DNA of 6,671 nt. It comes from Acidimicrobiales bacterium. Its GTDB lineage: Bacteria; Actinomycetota; Acidimicrobiia; Acidimicrobiales; Poriferisodaliceae. The stretch lies in the NCBI GenBank assembly GCA_020631315.1, contig JAHDHM010000044.1, positions 7,426-14,096 on the forward strand. The letters are read 5' to 3'. Made by a program: the position numbers and the translations under genes. The notes beneath the pieces were generated by a model. It was not told where the DNA came from, did not search any database, and worked only from the letters and a program-made list of their open reading frames with translations. Shown piece after piece: positions 1 to 6,195 of this stretch; the first letter of the stretch is position 1; each line of letters begins with the position of its first letter.

Positions 1-183
1 GAAGCCCGCAAGCCGCTGTCGCTCGCGTTCCAGGAGATCGGCTCGGACAAGTTCAGCTACGAGCGCATCTCCGACGAGGAGCTGGCGTCGGTCGATCGCG
101 GTGCCAACGTCGACCCGGTGCTCGCCCTGCTCGAGGGTGGCGGCGAGGGCGACGATGACGCCCCGGCGGACGACGCCAGCTGA
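1..183 (+). CDS. rpoZ: DNA-directed RNA polymerase omega subunit, C-terminal part (5' end outside window)
   Basis: The window opens inside this gene, in frame 1; the last 60 residues and a TGA stop are visible. Omega is a small subunit that binds the beta' subunit and helps assemble and stabilise RNA polymerase. The visible part begins EARKPLSLAFQEIGSDKF, which matches the actinobacterial omega motif around R-K-P-L-S-(I/L)-A. It ends in a Gly/Asp/Ala-rich acidic tail (EGGGEGDDDAPADDAS), as is common for omega in this phylum. The identification rests on that short motif and on position: rpoZ directly precedes coaBC in many Actinomycetota. The next gene starts 54 bases downstream, so the two are probably co-transcribed. 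The start, promoter and N-terminal helices are not in the window. Confidence 0.87.
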   Translation, partial: EARKPLSLAFQEIGSDKFSYERISDEELASVDRGANVDPVLALLEGGGEGDDDAPADDAS

Positions 184-237
184 CGCTCGACCGACTCCCC
201 GTCGGGCCGACGTACAGATCATGACGGGTTGGACCTC

Positions 238-1467
238 ATGAGCGAGCTGTCGAACGTCGTCGGCAAGCACATCGTGCTCGGCGTGTCCGGTGGCATCGCC
301 GCGTACAAGGCGATCGAGGTGTGCCGTCGCCTCGTCGACGCGGGTGCTCGCGTCACGCCGATCCTCACCGACTCGGCACACAACTTCGTCGGCCCGGTCA
401 CGTTCAACGCGCTCGCGACCGAGCCGTTGGCCACGTCGCTGTTCGACAGCGACGATCCGATCCCTCACACCACGTTGGGGCAGACGGCAGATCTGATCGT
501 CGTCGCTCCGGCCACGGCCCGTGTCATCGGGTCGTACACCGCGGGGATCTCCGATGACCTGTTGGGGGCGACGCTGATCGCCACTCGGGCACCGGTCGTG
601 GTGTGCCCGGCGATGCACACCGAGATGTGGGAACACGCCTCGGTGCAGGAGAACCTGGCGACCTTGCGTCGCCGGGGCGTGCACGTCGTGGATCCCGAAG
701 AAGGGCGCCTCGCCGGTGGCGATGTCGGCTCCGGCCGCCTCGCGGCACCTGAGCGCATCGTCAGCGAGATCGATCGCGTGCTCGGCCCGAAGGACCTCGC
801 CGGCTTGTCGGTGGTGATCAGCGCCGGCGGCACCCGGGAGCCGATCGATCCGGTTCGCTTCATCTCGAACCGGTCGTCTGGCAAGCAGGGGCACGCGCTG
901 GCGGCCGAGGCCGTCGCACGCGGCGCGGAGGTGACGCTGGTGACGACGGTCGGTCTCCCTGTCCCGCATGGCGCCACGGCCGAGCACGTGGCCACCGTCG
1001 ACGAGATGCGTGAGGCGATGCTGCGTCACGCCGACTCCGACGTCATCGTCATGGCTGCGGCAGTGTCGGACTTCCGGCCGGTGAGCGTCGCCGACCAGAA
1101 GCTGAAGAAGTCCGACGGGCTGCCCCAGATCGTGCTGGAGCCGGCGCCCGACATCCTCGCCGAGCTCGGCTCGATGCGAACCGCCGCCCAGACTCTCGTC
1201 GGCTTCGCTGCCGAGACCCAGGACCTCGCGGCGAACGCCACGTCGAAGCTCGAGCGCAAGCGCCTCGACATGATCGTCGCCAACGACGTGTCGGCTCCCG
1301 GTGTCGGCTTCGCGCACGACACCAACGCCGTCACCATCCATCTGGCCGACGGTGCGTCGGTCCAGGTGCCGCTCTCGTCGAAGCGCGCTGTCGCCGCAGC
1401 CGTGTTCGATTCCGTGCTGCGCGTTCGAGCTGAAGGTTCAGCTTCGGACGCAGATGCCGATCAGTAA
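238..1467 (+). CDS. coaBC: Bifunctional phosphopantothenoylcysteine decarboxylase / phosphopantothenate-cysteine ligase
   Basis: This protein (409 aa, the usual family length) carries out two consecutive steps of coenzyme A synthesis. The C-terminal CoaB half joins 4'-phosphopantothenate to cysteine using CTP; the N-terminal CoaC half is an FMN-dependent decarboxylase giving 4'-phosphopantetheine. CoaC features are GGIAAYK at residues 18-24, the likely catalytic His77 in HTTLG, PATARVI at 91-97, PAMHTEMW at 124-131 and the substrate-clamp region GGDVGSGR at 160-167. CoaB starts near residue 190, with GGTREPIDPVRFISNRSSGK (197-216; Asn211 matches the E. coli catalytic Asn210), AAAVSDFRP (273-281), KLKK (288-291), GFAAET and ANDVS. 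I chose ATG 238; an in-frame TTG at 229 would add three residues. Neither has a strong Shine-Dalgarno. The C-terminal tail is acidic and probably disordered. CoaB and CoaC motifs are both complete, so a bifunctional enzyme is well supported. Confidence 0.96.
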   Translation: MSELSNVVGKHIVLGVSGGIAAYKAIEVCRRLVDAGARVTPILTDSAHNFVGPVTFNALATEPLATSLFDSDDPIPHTTLGQTADLIVVAPATARVIGSYTAGISDDLLGATLIATRAPVVVCPAMHTEMWEHASVQENLATLRRRGVHVVDPEEGRLAGGDVGSGRLAAPERIVSEIDRVLGPKDLAGLSVVISAGGTREPIDPVRFISNRSSGKQGHALAAEAVARGAEVTLVTTVGLPVPHGATAEHVATVDEMREAMLRHADSDVIVMAAAVSDFRPVSVADQKLKKSDGLPQIVLEPAPDILAELGSMRTAAQTLVGFAAETQDLAANATSKLERKRLDMIVANDVSAPGVGFAHDTNAVTIHLADGASVQVPLSSKRAVAAAVFDSVLRVRAEGSASDADADQ

Positions 1468-1470
1468 CCT
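1465..1470 (+). promoter_or_regulatory. Possible -10 element (TAACCT) ahead of metK
   Basis: TAACCT fits the actinobacterial TANNNT -10 pattern and overlaps the coaBC stop codon. It lies about 48 bases before the metK start. The best -35 candidate, TTCGGA at 1443-1448 with a 16-base spacer, is poor. An own promoter for metK would be reasonable for a highly expressed gene, but the sequence support is weak and read-through from coaBC is equally possible. Confidence 0.2.
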
Positions 1471-1507
1471 TGAGACATTCGGTGCCCGCACGGGTGCCAC
1501 GAGAAGC

Positions 1508-1512
1508 AGGAG
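1508..1512 (+). promoter_or_regulatory. Ribosome binding site of metK
   Basis: AGGAG lies six bases before the GTG at 1519. It is the clearest Shine-Dalgarno sequence in the window, and it fixes GTG 1519 as the metK start rather than any downstream codon. Confidence 0.85.
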
Positions 1513-1518
1513 CTCAGC

Positions 1519-2721
1519 GTGAGCCGTTACACCTTCGCCTCGGAATCGGTGACCGAGGGCCATCCGGACAAGATGGCCGATCAGATCTCGGACTCCATTC
1601 TCGACGCTCTGTTCGAACAGGACCCGATGAGCCGTGTCGCGTGCGAGACGCTCATCACCACCGGCCTCGTCGTCATCGCCGGTGAGGTCACCACCGAGGC
1701 CTACGTCGACATCCCGCGCGTCGTGCGCAACACGATCAACGAGATCGGCTACGACCGCGGTTCGCTCGGCTTCGACGGCAACACCTGCGGCGTCATGGTC
1801 GCCATCGACGAGCAGTCGCCCGACATCGCTCAGGGTGTCGACGACTCCGAGGAGATCCGCTCCGGCCAGGCCGGCGAGGACGACGTCCTCGACAAGCAGG
1901 GTGCCGGCGACCAGGGCATGATGTTCGGCTACGCCTGCAACGAGACCGAGGAGCTCATGCCGCTCCCGATCCACGTCGCCCACCGCATGGCCGAGCGCCT
2001 CACAGAGGTCCGCAAGTCCGGCCAGGTGCCGTACCTGCGTCCCGACGGCAAGACCCAGGTGACCTTCGCCTACGAGAACGGCGTGCCCGTCGCCCTCGAG
2101 AACGTGGTCGTCTCCACGCAGCACGACGACGGCATCGACCGCGACTCGATGATCCGCCCGGACCTCATCGAGCAGGTCATCCGTCCCTCGATTCCCGAGC
2201 AGTTCCGCGGCGACGACTTCGAGGTCTTCGTCAACCCGACCGGGAACTTCGTCATCGGCGGTCCCGTCGGTGACGCCGGCCTGACCGGTCGCAAGATCAT
2301 CGTCGACACCTACGGCGGCATGGCCCGCCACGGTGGCGGCGCCTTCTCGGGCAAGGACCCGTCGAAGGTCGACCGTTCGGCCGCCTACGCCACCCGTTGG
2401 GTCGCCAAGAACGTCGTTGCGTCCGGCGCCGCCGACCGCTGTGAGATCCAGGTCGCCTACGCCATCGGCGTCGCCCGCCCGATGTCGGTCCTGGTCGAGA
2501 CCTTCGGCACCGCCAACGTCGACCCTGCCGCCATCGAGAAGGCCGTCCACGAGGTCTTCGACCTCCGTCCGGCCGCGATCGTGCGCGACCTCGACCTGCG
2601 TCGTCCGATCTACCGGCCGTCGGCTGCCTACGGTCACTTCGGTCGTCCGGCCGTCGACGGCACGTTCCCGTGGGAGCAGACCAACCGCGTCGATCAGCTG
2701 AAGTCGGCCCTGGGTCTCTGA
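1519..2721 (+). CDS. metK: S-adenosylmethionine synthetase (methionine adenosyltransferase)
   Basis: MetK makes S-adenosylmethionine from methionine and ATP, releasing phosphate and diphosphate; it is the cell's main methyl donor source and acts in the cytoplasm, typically as a tetramer. The protein has 400 residues, within the usual range. Both family signatures are present: [12 protein letters not shown] from residue 128 and [10 protein letters not shown] at 272-281. By alignment from memory with E. coli MetK, active-site residues are kept: His15 and Asp17 in TEGHPDK, Lys178 in LRPDGK, Arg258-Lys259 in LTGRK, Lys279, Lys283 and Asp285. The GTG start is supported by AGGAG at 1508-1512 and by the N-terminus [17 protein letters not shown]. 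Codon use is strongly C-ending: by hand count 33 of 41 valines are GTC, unlike its neighbours, which fits high expression. The gene lies 51 bases after coaBC and is followed by a strong terminator. Confidence 0.98.
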   Translation: MSRYTFASESVTEGHPDKMADQISDSILDALFEQDPMSRVACETLITTGLVVIAGEVTTEAYVDIPRVVRNTINEIGYDRGSLGFDGNTCGVMVAIDEQSPDIAQGVDDSEEIRSGQAGEDDVLDKQGAGDQGMMFGYACNETEELMPLPIHVAHRMAERLTEVRKSGQVPYLRPDGKTQVTFAYENGVPVALENVVVSTQHDDGIDRDSMIRPDLIEQVIRPSIPEQFRGDDFEVFVNPTGNFVIGGPVGDAGLTGRKIIVDTYGGMARHGGGAFSGKDPSKVDRSAAYATRWVAKNVVASGAADRCEIQVAYAIGVARPMSVLVETFGTANVDPAAIEKAVHEVFDLRPAAIVRDLDLRRPIYRPSAAYGHFGRPAVDGTFPWEQTNRVDQLKSALGL

Positions 2722-2758
2722 TCCCGTCGGGCTCGTCCCGACCTCACGTCTCGCACAG

Positions 2759-2784
2759 CGCCGCCCGGGTTCGCCCGGGCGGCG
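2759..2784 (+). terminator. Rho-independent-type terminator hairpin after metK
   Basis: A perfect 11-base-pair GC stem (2759-2769 with 2774-2784) closes a TTCG tetraloop at 2770-2773, beginning 38 bases after the metK stop. A G-T pair (2758/2785) can extend it by one. The following bases (TCGTCGCG) are not a T run, as is often the case in high-GC actinobacteria. Position and stability make it the likely end of the rpoZ-coaBC-metK transcript. Confidence 0.8.
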
Positions 2785-2812
2785 TCGTCGCGTCTGCACG
2801 TCAGTGCGGCCA

Positions 2813-2872
2813 CCATCGGAACTGTCTGTCTCCGGCGGTGCCAGGGCATCGCTGCGAACAGACAGTTCATGG
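2813..2872. repeat. Long near-perfect hairpin (inverted repeat) of unknown role
   Basis: Bases 2819-2841 and 2846-2868 form 23-base arms around a CAGG loop. The outer 11 positions pair perfectly (GAACTGTCTGT with ACAGACAGTTC). Then come C/A and C/C mismatches flanking one G-T pair, and then nine inner pairs including two G-T pairs. In total 21 of 23 positions can pair. Outside this, CCAT (2813-2816) can pair with ATGG (2869-2872) if CG at 2817-2818 bulges out. No T run follows on either strand, so it does not look like a simple terminator, and there are no flanking direct repeats to suggest transposition. It lies between the metK terminator and the priA start. It could be a dispersed palindromic element, a structured RNA or leader, or a protein-binding site. 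Confidence 0.75.
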
Positions 2873-2905
2873 CGCGCCGGCGTCTCGGGTGTCACTGGGG
2901 TGGGG

Positions 2906-2911
2906 CAGAAT
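2906..2911 (+). promoter_or_regulatory. Possible -10 element (CAGAAT) for a leaderless priA transcript
   Basis: CAGAAT shares four of six bases with TATAAT and ends six bases before the GTG at 2918. That spacing would give a leaderless transcript, a common arrangement in actinobacteria, and would explain why no Shine-Dalgarno is visible. No convincing -35 hexamer is seen 16-18 bases upstream. A promoter somewhere in 2785-2917 is expected because a terminator precedes it. Confidence 0.25.
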
Positions 2912-2917
2912 GCGGCG

Positions 2918-3002
2918 GTGAGCGGAGCGGAGGATCTCGAACAGAGTCGGCTGTTCGATCTGCCGCCGCTCGATGAGCCCGAATCCGAGCCCGACCCTCG
3001 GG
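2918..3002 (+). other. Probable true 5' coding segment of priA, one frame off from the main ORF
   Basis: From GTG 2918 a different frame reads SGAEDLEQSRLFDLPPLDEP and continues ESEPDPR. This is an acidic, proline-rich leader like those seen before the DNA-binding domain of actinobacterial PriA. Over its 28 codons the G+C share by codon position, counted by hand, is about 82%, 43% and 71%. The low second position is the usual coding pattern. Read in the frame of the main priA ORF, the same bases give the second position a higher GC than the first, which is unusual for coding DNA. Removing one G from GGGG (3000-3003) joins this segment directly to ARVLRVLIDEP of PriA, giving a 594-residue protein. 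This may be an assembly error in the homopolymer or a real frameshift. The alternative is that translation simply starts at ATG 2973. Confidence 0.5.
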
Positions 3003-4703
3003 GCGAGGGTGCTACGGGTGCTGATCGACGAGCCGGCGATCGACCGCGAGTTCGAGTACTGGGTCGACGCCGAACGTGGCGCCGACGTGCGTGTCGGCTC
3101 GATCGTGCGGGTCGATCTGCGGGGTCGCCGTGTACGTGGTTGGGTGGTCGAGACCGACATCGAGCCGACCGGTGACTACGAGCTGCGCAAGCTCTCGAAG
3201 GTGTCGAGCCTCGGACCACCGCCCGCACTGATCGATCTGTGCCGCTGGGCGGCGGGTCGATGGGTCGGCAGCACGGCTCGGTTGCTGCGCACGGCATCGC
3301 CCCCGACGAACGTGCCCTCGTTGCCGCGCCGCCGTGCGGCCGTGCCCACCACGGTCATCGAGCCGCGTGTGCATCAGGCGTTCGAGCACCCGGTCTCGGT
3401 CGTACGGGTGGGTCCTGCCGCGGACGAGACCTCGATCGCGCTCGCTGCCGCGGCCCGTGGCCGAGCGTTGTTGCTCACCGCCACGCACTCTGCCGCCCAG
3501 CACCTGGCGTTGCGTCTGCGGCGCAGTGGGGTGGACGTGGCCTTGTGGGACAGGGACTGGGCCAAATCGGCGGCCGGTGCGGTCACGGTCGGGACCCGGG
3601 CTGCGGCGTTCGCCCCGATCGGACCCCTCGACGCAGTGGTCGTGTTCGACGAGCACGACGAGCGGTACCAGGAGGAGTCGAGCCCGACGTGGCACGCCCG
3701 TACGGTCGCGCTCGAACGAGCGGCTCGTGACGGTGCGCCGTGCGTGTTGGTGTCGCCGACGCCGTCGCTCGACGCTCTCGAGTCGGGCATCCTGCTGCAC
3801 CCCGACCGTTCCGAGGAGCGGGCGTCGTGGCCGGCGGTCGAGGTCATCGATCGACGCGACGAGGACCCGACCTCCGGCGAGTGGTGCTCGCCACGACTGG
3901 CCCGACTGGTGCAGAGCGACCTCACCATCGCCTGCGTGCTGAATCGCACCGGTCGTGCACGTCTGGCGATCTGTCGGCAGTGCGGCGAGGTGGCTCGCGG
4001 TCTCGAGGGCGGCGCGCTGGCACTGGACGGTGAGCGCTTCGTCGACCGTGACGGCACGCAGCGCCCGGCCGTCTGCGAACACTGCGGAGCGACCCGTTTC
4101 CGGCGGGTTCGCCTCGGGGTCCAGGGTGTGGCCGAGGAACTCGAGAAGCTCGCACGCCGTCCGGTGGTCGAGGTCACCGGGGCCGACGACGAGATGCCCC
4201 GAGACGCTGGTCTCTACGTCGGTACCGAAGCGGTGCTGCACCGTCTCGAGTCGGCCGATGCCGTGGTGTTCCTCGACCTCGATCAAGAGCTTCTGGCACC
4301 GCGCTTCCGAGCCGCCGAGCAGGCCATGGCGCTGCTGGCCGCCGGCGCACGGCTGGTCGGGCCGCGGGCCTCGCAGGGGCGCCTGGTGCTCCAGACTCGG
4401 CTCCCCGAACACCACGTCGTCGACGCCGTCCTGCACGCCGATCCGGGACGCGTCACCGACATCGAGCGCGAGCTGCGCAGCGCGCTGTCGCTGCCACCCT
4501 TCTCGGCGATGGCCTCGGTCTCGGGCGCAGCCGCGGCGGCGTTCATGGACGCGTTCGACCCGGTCGGTGACGTGACCGTGGCCGAACAGGACGGAAGCTG
4601 GCTGCTGCGCGCCGATGACCACGCCACGCTGACGGCCGCGCTGCGGGCGACGCCCCGTCCCGGTGGCCGCCTCCGGATCGAAGTGGACCCCCAGCGGGTC
4701 TGA
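2973..4703 (+). CDS. priA: Probable primosomal replication-restart protein PriA (N'), ATPase motifs degenerate
   Basis: PriA recognises stalled replication forks and helps reload the replicative helicase. From ATG 2973 it has 576 residues, well short of E. coli PriA (732). The N-terminal DNA-binding domain is recognisable from ARVLRVLIDEP (11-21) and FEYWVD. The helicase core keeps GTRAAAFAPIGPLDAVVVFD (207-226) followed by EHDERYQ, but the first Asp of the DEEH box is Phe225. The P-loop is reduced to GPAADETS at 147-154 without its lysine, and the VAGRAGR-like motif is LVGPRAS (461-467). ATP-driven unwinding is therefore unlikely, as is usual for actinobacterial PriA. Only four zinc-binding cysteines remain (334, 337, 368, 371) where the family normally has eight. 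The C-terminal VLQTRLPEHHVV and SLPPFSAMA match PriA. ATG 2973 has no Shine-Dalgarno; the real start may be GTG 2918 in another frame. The def gene begins 47 bases later. Confidence 0.85.
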   Translation: MSPNPSPTLGARVLRVLIDEPAIDREFEYWVDAERGADVRVGSIVRVDLRGRRVRGWVVETDIEPTGDYELRKLSKVSSLGPPPALIDLCRWAAGRWVGSTARLLRTASPPTNVPSLPRRRAAVPTTVIEPRVHQAFEHPVSVVRVGPAADETSIALAAAARGRALLLTATHSAAQHLALRLRRSGVDVALWDRDWAKSAAGAVTVGTRAAAFAPIGPLDAVVVFDEHDERYQEESSPTWHARTVALERAARDGAPCVLVSPTPSLDALESGILLHPDRSEERASWPAVEVIDRRDEDPTSGEWCSPRLARLVQSDLTIACVLNRTGRARLAICRQCGEVARGLEGGALALDGERFVDRDGTQRPAVCEHCGATRFRRVRLGVQGVAEELEKLARRPVVEVTGADDEMPRDAGLYVGTEAVLHRLESADAVVFLDLDQELLAPRFRAAEQAMALLAAGARLVGPRASQGRLVLQTRLPEHHVVDAVLHADPGRVTDIERELRSALSLPPFSAMASVSGAAAAAFMDAFDPVGDVTVAEQDGSWLLRADDHATLTAALRATPRPGGRLRIEVDPQRV

Positions 4704-4735
4704 CGGCTGCAGCGGGGGCGGCCCTCCTCGGCCGA

Positions 4736-4746
4736 TAAGCTGGAAG
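4736..4746 (+). promoter_or_regulatory. Possible -10 element and weak ribosome binding site of def
   Basis: TAAGCT (4736-4741) fits TANNNT and is followed at once by GGAAG (4742-4746), four bases before ATG 4751 and ten before ATG 4757. GGAAG is a usable but weak Shine-Dalgarno, and the -10 match may be chance. The 47-base gap after priA also holds a small hairpin, CGGCC (4719-4723) with GGCCG (4730-4734), too short to call a terminator. The sequence therefore does not decide whether def is read from priA or from its own promoter. Confidence 0.3.
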
Positions 4747-4750
4747 CACC

Positions 4751-5287
4751 ATGAGCATGGAGATCCGCCTGTTCGGCGACCCCGTTCTGCGCCAGGTCGC
4801 AGCCCCCATCGAGGACATCGACGGCAAGATCGCGCGCATGGCCACGGACATGTTCCCGGCCATGTACGAAGCCGAGGGCATCGGCCTGGCGGCCCCTCAG
4901 GTGGGCATCCAGAAGCGTCTGTTCGTGTACGACCTGCACGACGGTGAGGGCCCGAAGGTGCTGGTCAACCCGACCATCGAGGAATCCGACGGCGAGTGGG
5001 AGTACCCCGAGGGCTGCCTGTCGGTGCCGGGGCTGTCGTTCGAGATCGTCCGGCCCAAGGAAGTCCACCTCACCGGGTACGACCTCGACGGCAACGAGGT
5101 GTCCATCGAGGCCGACGAGTTGATGGCGCGGCTCTTCCAGCACGAGCTGGACCACCTCGACGGTGTCCTGCTGCTCGACCATCTCGACAAGCGCACGCGC
5201 AAGGACGCCCTGAAGATCCTGCGCCAGCGCGCTGAGGACGAGCCCCGCGCCAAGGGCATGGGCTTCGGCCTGCACCTCCCCGGGTGA
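4751..5287 (+). CDS. def: Peptide deformylase
   Basis: Deformylase removes the formyl group from the N-terminal methionine of newly made proteins, working at the ribosome exit with a bound metal ion (usually iron or zinc). All three family motifs are intact in 178 residues: GIGLAAPQVG (43-52), EGCLS (87-91) and QHELDH (130-135). Cys89, His131 and His135 are the metal ligands and Glu132 is the catalytic acid/base. The N-terminus (EIRLFGDPVLRQVAAPI) is typical. There is a second in-frame ATG at 4757 only two codons after the first. The spacing from GGAAG allows either, and 4751 is kept as the longer choice. The stop overlaps the fmt start by four bases (GTGA). The pairing with fmt, whose product adds the same formyl group to the initiator tRNA, matches the def-fmt-rsmB order of many bacteria. 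Confidence 0.97.
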   Translation: MSMEIRLFGDPVLRQVAAPIEDIDGKIARMATDMFPAMYEAEGIGLAAPQVGIQKRLFVYDLHDGEGPKVLVNPTIEESDGEWEYPEGCLSVPGLSFEIVRPKEVHLTGYDLDGNEVSIEADELMARLFQHELDHLDGVLLLDHLDKRTRKDALKILRQRAEDEPRAKGMGFGLHLPG

Positions 5288-6195
5288 GCGAGCCACTGCC
5301 GCTGGCCGAACCACCGGCGCGCCCGCAGCGCGTCGTCTTCCTGGGGACCCCCGACGACGCGGTCCCGAGCTTGCGTTCCCTCGTGGATGCCGGCGTGGAC
5401 GTGGCCCTCGTCGTGTCGGGCCCGGACCGGCGTCGTGGTCGACGCAGTTCGCCGACACCGACACCGGTGAAGGCAGCTGCACTCGAACTCGGTCTGCCGG
5501 TCACCACCGAGGTCGCCGACGCGCTCGACGTCGATGCCGATCTCGGGATCGTCGTCGCGTTCGGTCAGCTCATCCGCCGACCCGTGCTGGAACTTCTCCC
5601 GATGTTGAACGTCCACTTCTCGTTGCTGCCGCGTTGGCGGGGCGCCGCGCCGGTCGAGCGGGCGATTCTCGCCGGTGACACCGAGACAGGGGTGTGCATC
5701 ATGGGTCTCGAGGTCGGTCTCGACACGGGTCCGGTGTACTCGCGTGCGGTCACCCCGATCGGCGCCGACGACACGGCCGCCGAACTCCGGGAGCGTCTGG
5801 CGGTGCTCGGTGCCGAACTGCTGGTCGACACGCTGCGTGCCGGGCTCGGCGAGCCCGCACCGCAGGAGGGCGAGGCGACACATGCCGCCAAGTTCGACAC
5901 CCTCGACCGCAAGATCGACTGGAGCGCGCCGGCCGTCGACGTCCACCGGCTGGTGCGCATCGGCGGTGCGTGGACGATGTTCGACGGCAAGCGTGTCAAG
6001 GTGCACGAGATCGCCGTCCACGACGGTCCGCCGGCCAACGACTCGGGACCAGGCGACTTCGACGACGCTGTCGTGACCACCGGTGAGGGTTCGGTGGTAC
6101 TGCGCACGGTGCAGCCCGAAGGCAAGCCACGGATGGACGCAGCAGCCTGGCAGCTGGGCCTCCGTGTCGATGCGCCGAGGACGTTCGGCGAATGA
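5284..6195 (+). CDS. fmt: Methionyl-tRNA formyltransferase
   Basis: Fmt transfers a formyl group from 10-formyltetrahydrofolate to Met-tRNA(fMet), making the bacterial initiator tRNA. The protein has 303 residues (E. coli 315). The N-terminal formyltransferase fold begins RVVFLGTPD. The active site is NVHFSLLPRWRGAAP from residue 109 and GLDTGP, giving the catalytic triad Asn109, His111 and Asp147 (E. coli Asn106, His108, Asp144). The tRNA-contacting loop PDRRRGRRSSPTPTPVK is present and very basic. The C-terminal domain starts near LDRKIDWSAPAVDVHRLVR. GTG 5284 is the only plausible start: it overlaps the def stop as GTGA and no Shine-Dalgarno is visible, so translation is probably coupled to def. 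About a dozen residues of Pro/Ala-rich leader precede the first strand. The stop overlaps the rsmB start as ATGA. Confidence 0.97.
   Translation: MSEPLPLAEPPARPQRVVFLGTPDDAVPSLRSLVDAGVDVALVVSGPDRRRGRRSSPTPTPVKAAALELGLPVTTEVADALDVDADLGIVVAFGQLIRRPVLELLPMLNVHFSLLPRWRGAAPVERAILAGDTETGVCIMGLEVGLDTGPVYSRAVTPIGADDTAAELRERLAVLGAELLVDTLRAGLGEPAPQEGEATHAAKFDTLDRKIDWSAPAVDVHRLVRIGGAWTMFDGKRVKVHEIAVHDGPPANDSGPGDFDDAVVTTGEGSVVLRTVQPEGKPRMDAAAWQLGLRVDAPRTFGE
6177..6181 (+). promoter_or_regulatory. Likely ribosome binding site of rsmB
   Basis: GAGGA inside the fmt 3' end lies ten bases before ATG 6192. The spacing is slightly long, but the match supports this start. The ATGA overlap with fmt also allows re-initiation by terminating ribosomes. 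Confidence 0.5.

Noticed and set aside
1468..1518. SAM-sensing riboswitch before metK
   Set aside because: The gap is only 51 bases, with no stable multi-helix structure and no terminator or sequestering stem over AGGAG.
2856..2868. GAAC-N5-GTTC resembling an actinobacterial LexA (SOS) box
   Set aside because: Actinobacterial LexA sites have a four-base spacer between GAAC and GTTC; here it is five, and the bases are already explained as one arm of the long hairpin.
2813..2872. Miniature transposable element with terminal inverted repeats
   Set aside because: The arms meet in a four-base loop, leaving no internal sequence, and there is no flanking target-site duplication. A dispersed palindrome remains possible but not a MITE call.
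2804..2917. Extending the priA leader upstream to GTG 2804
   Set aside because: That extension would run through the long hairpin, gives an unremarkable Ser/Arg/Gly-rich sequence and has no ribosome binding site; GTG 2918 with the acidic leader is better.
2990..3010. Programmed +1 frameshifting to express priA
   Set aside because: No known precedent in priA and no stop codon or slippery codon context at the site. A homopolymer miscount or a plain mutation is simpler.
1438..3297. Very long open frame on the - strand opposite metK (and others at 3012-4622 and 4897-6021)
   Set aside because: They lie antisense to clearly identified genes, cross gene boundaries and the hairpins, and give repetitive Arg/Asp/Gly/Val-rich proteins with no recognisable motif. 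Such shadows are expected opposite genes with GC-rich third positions.
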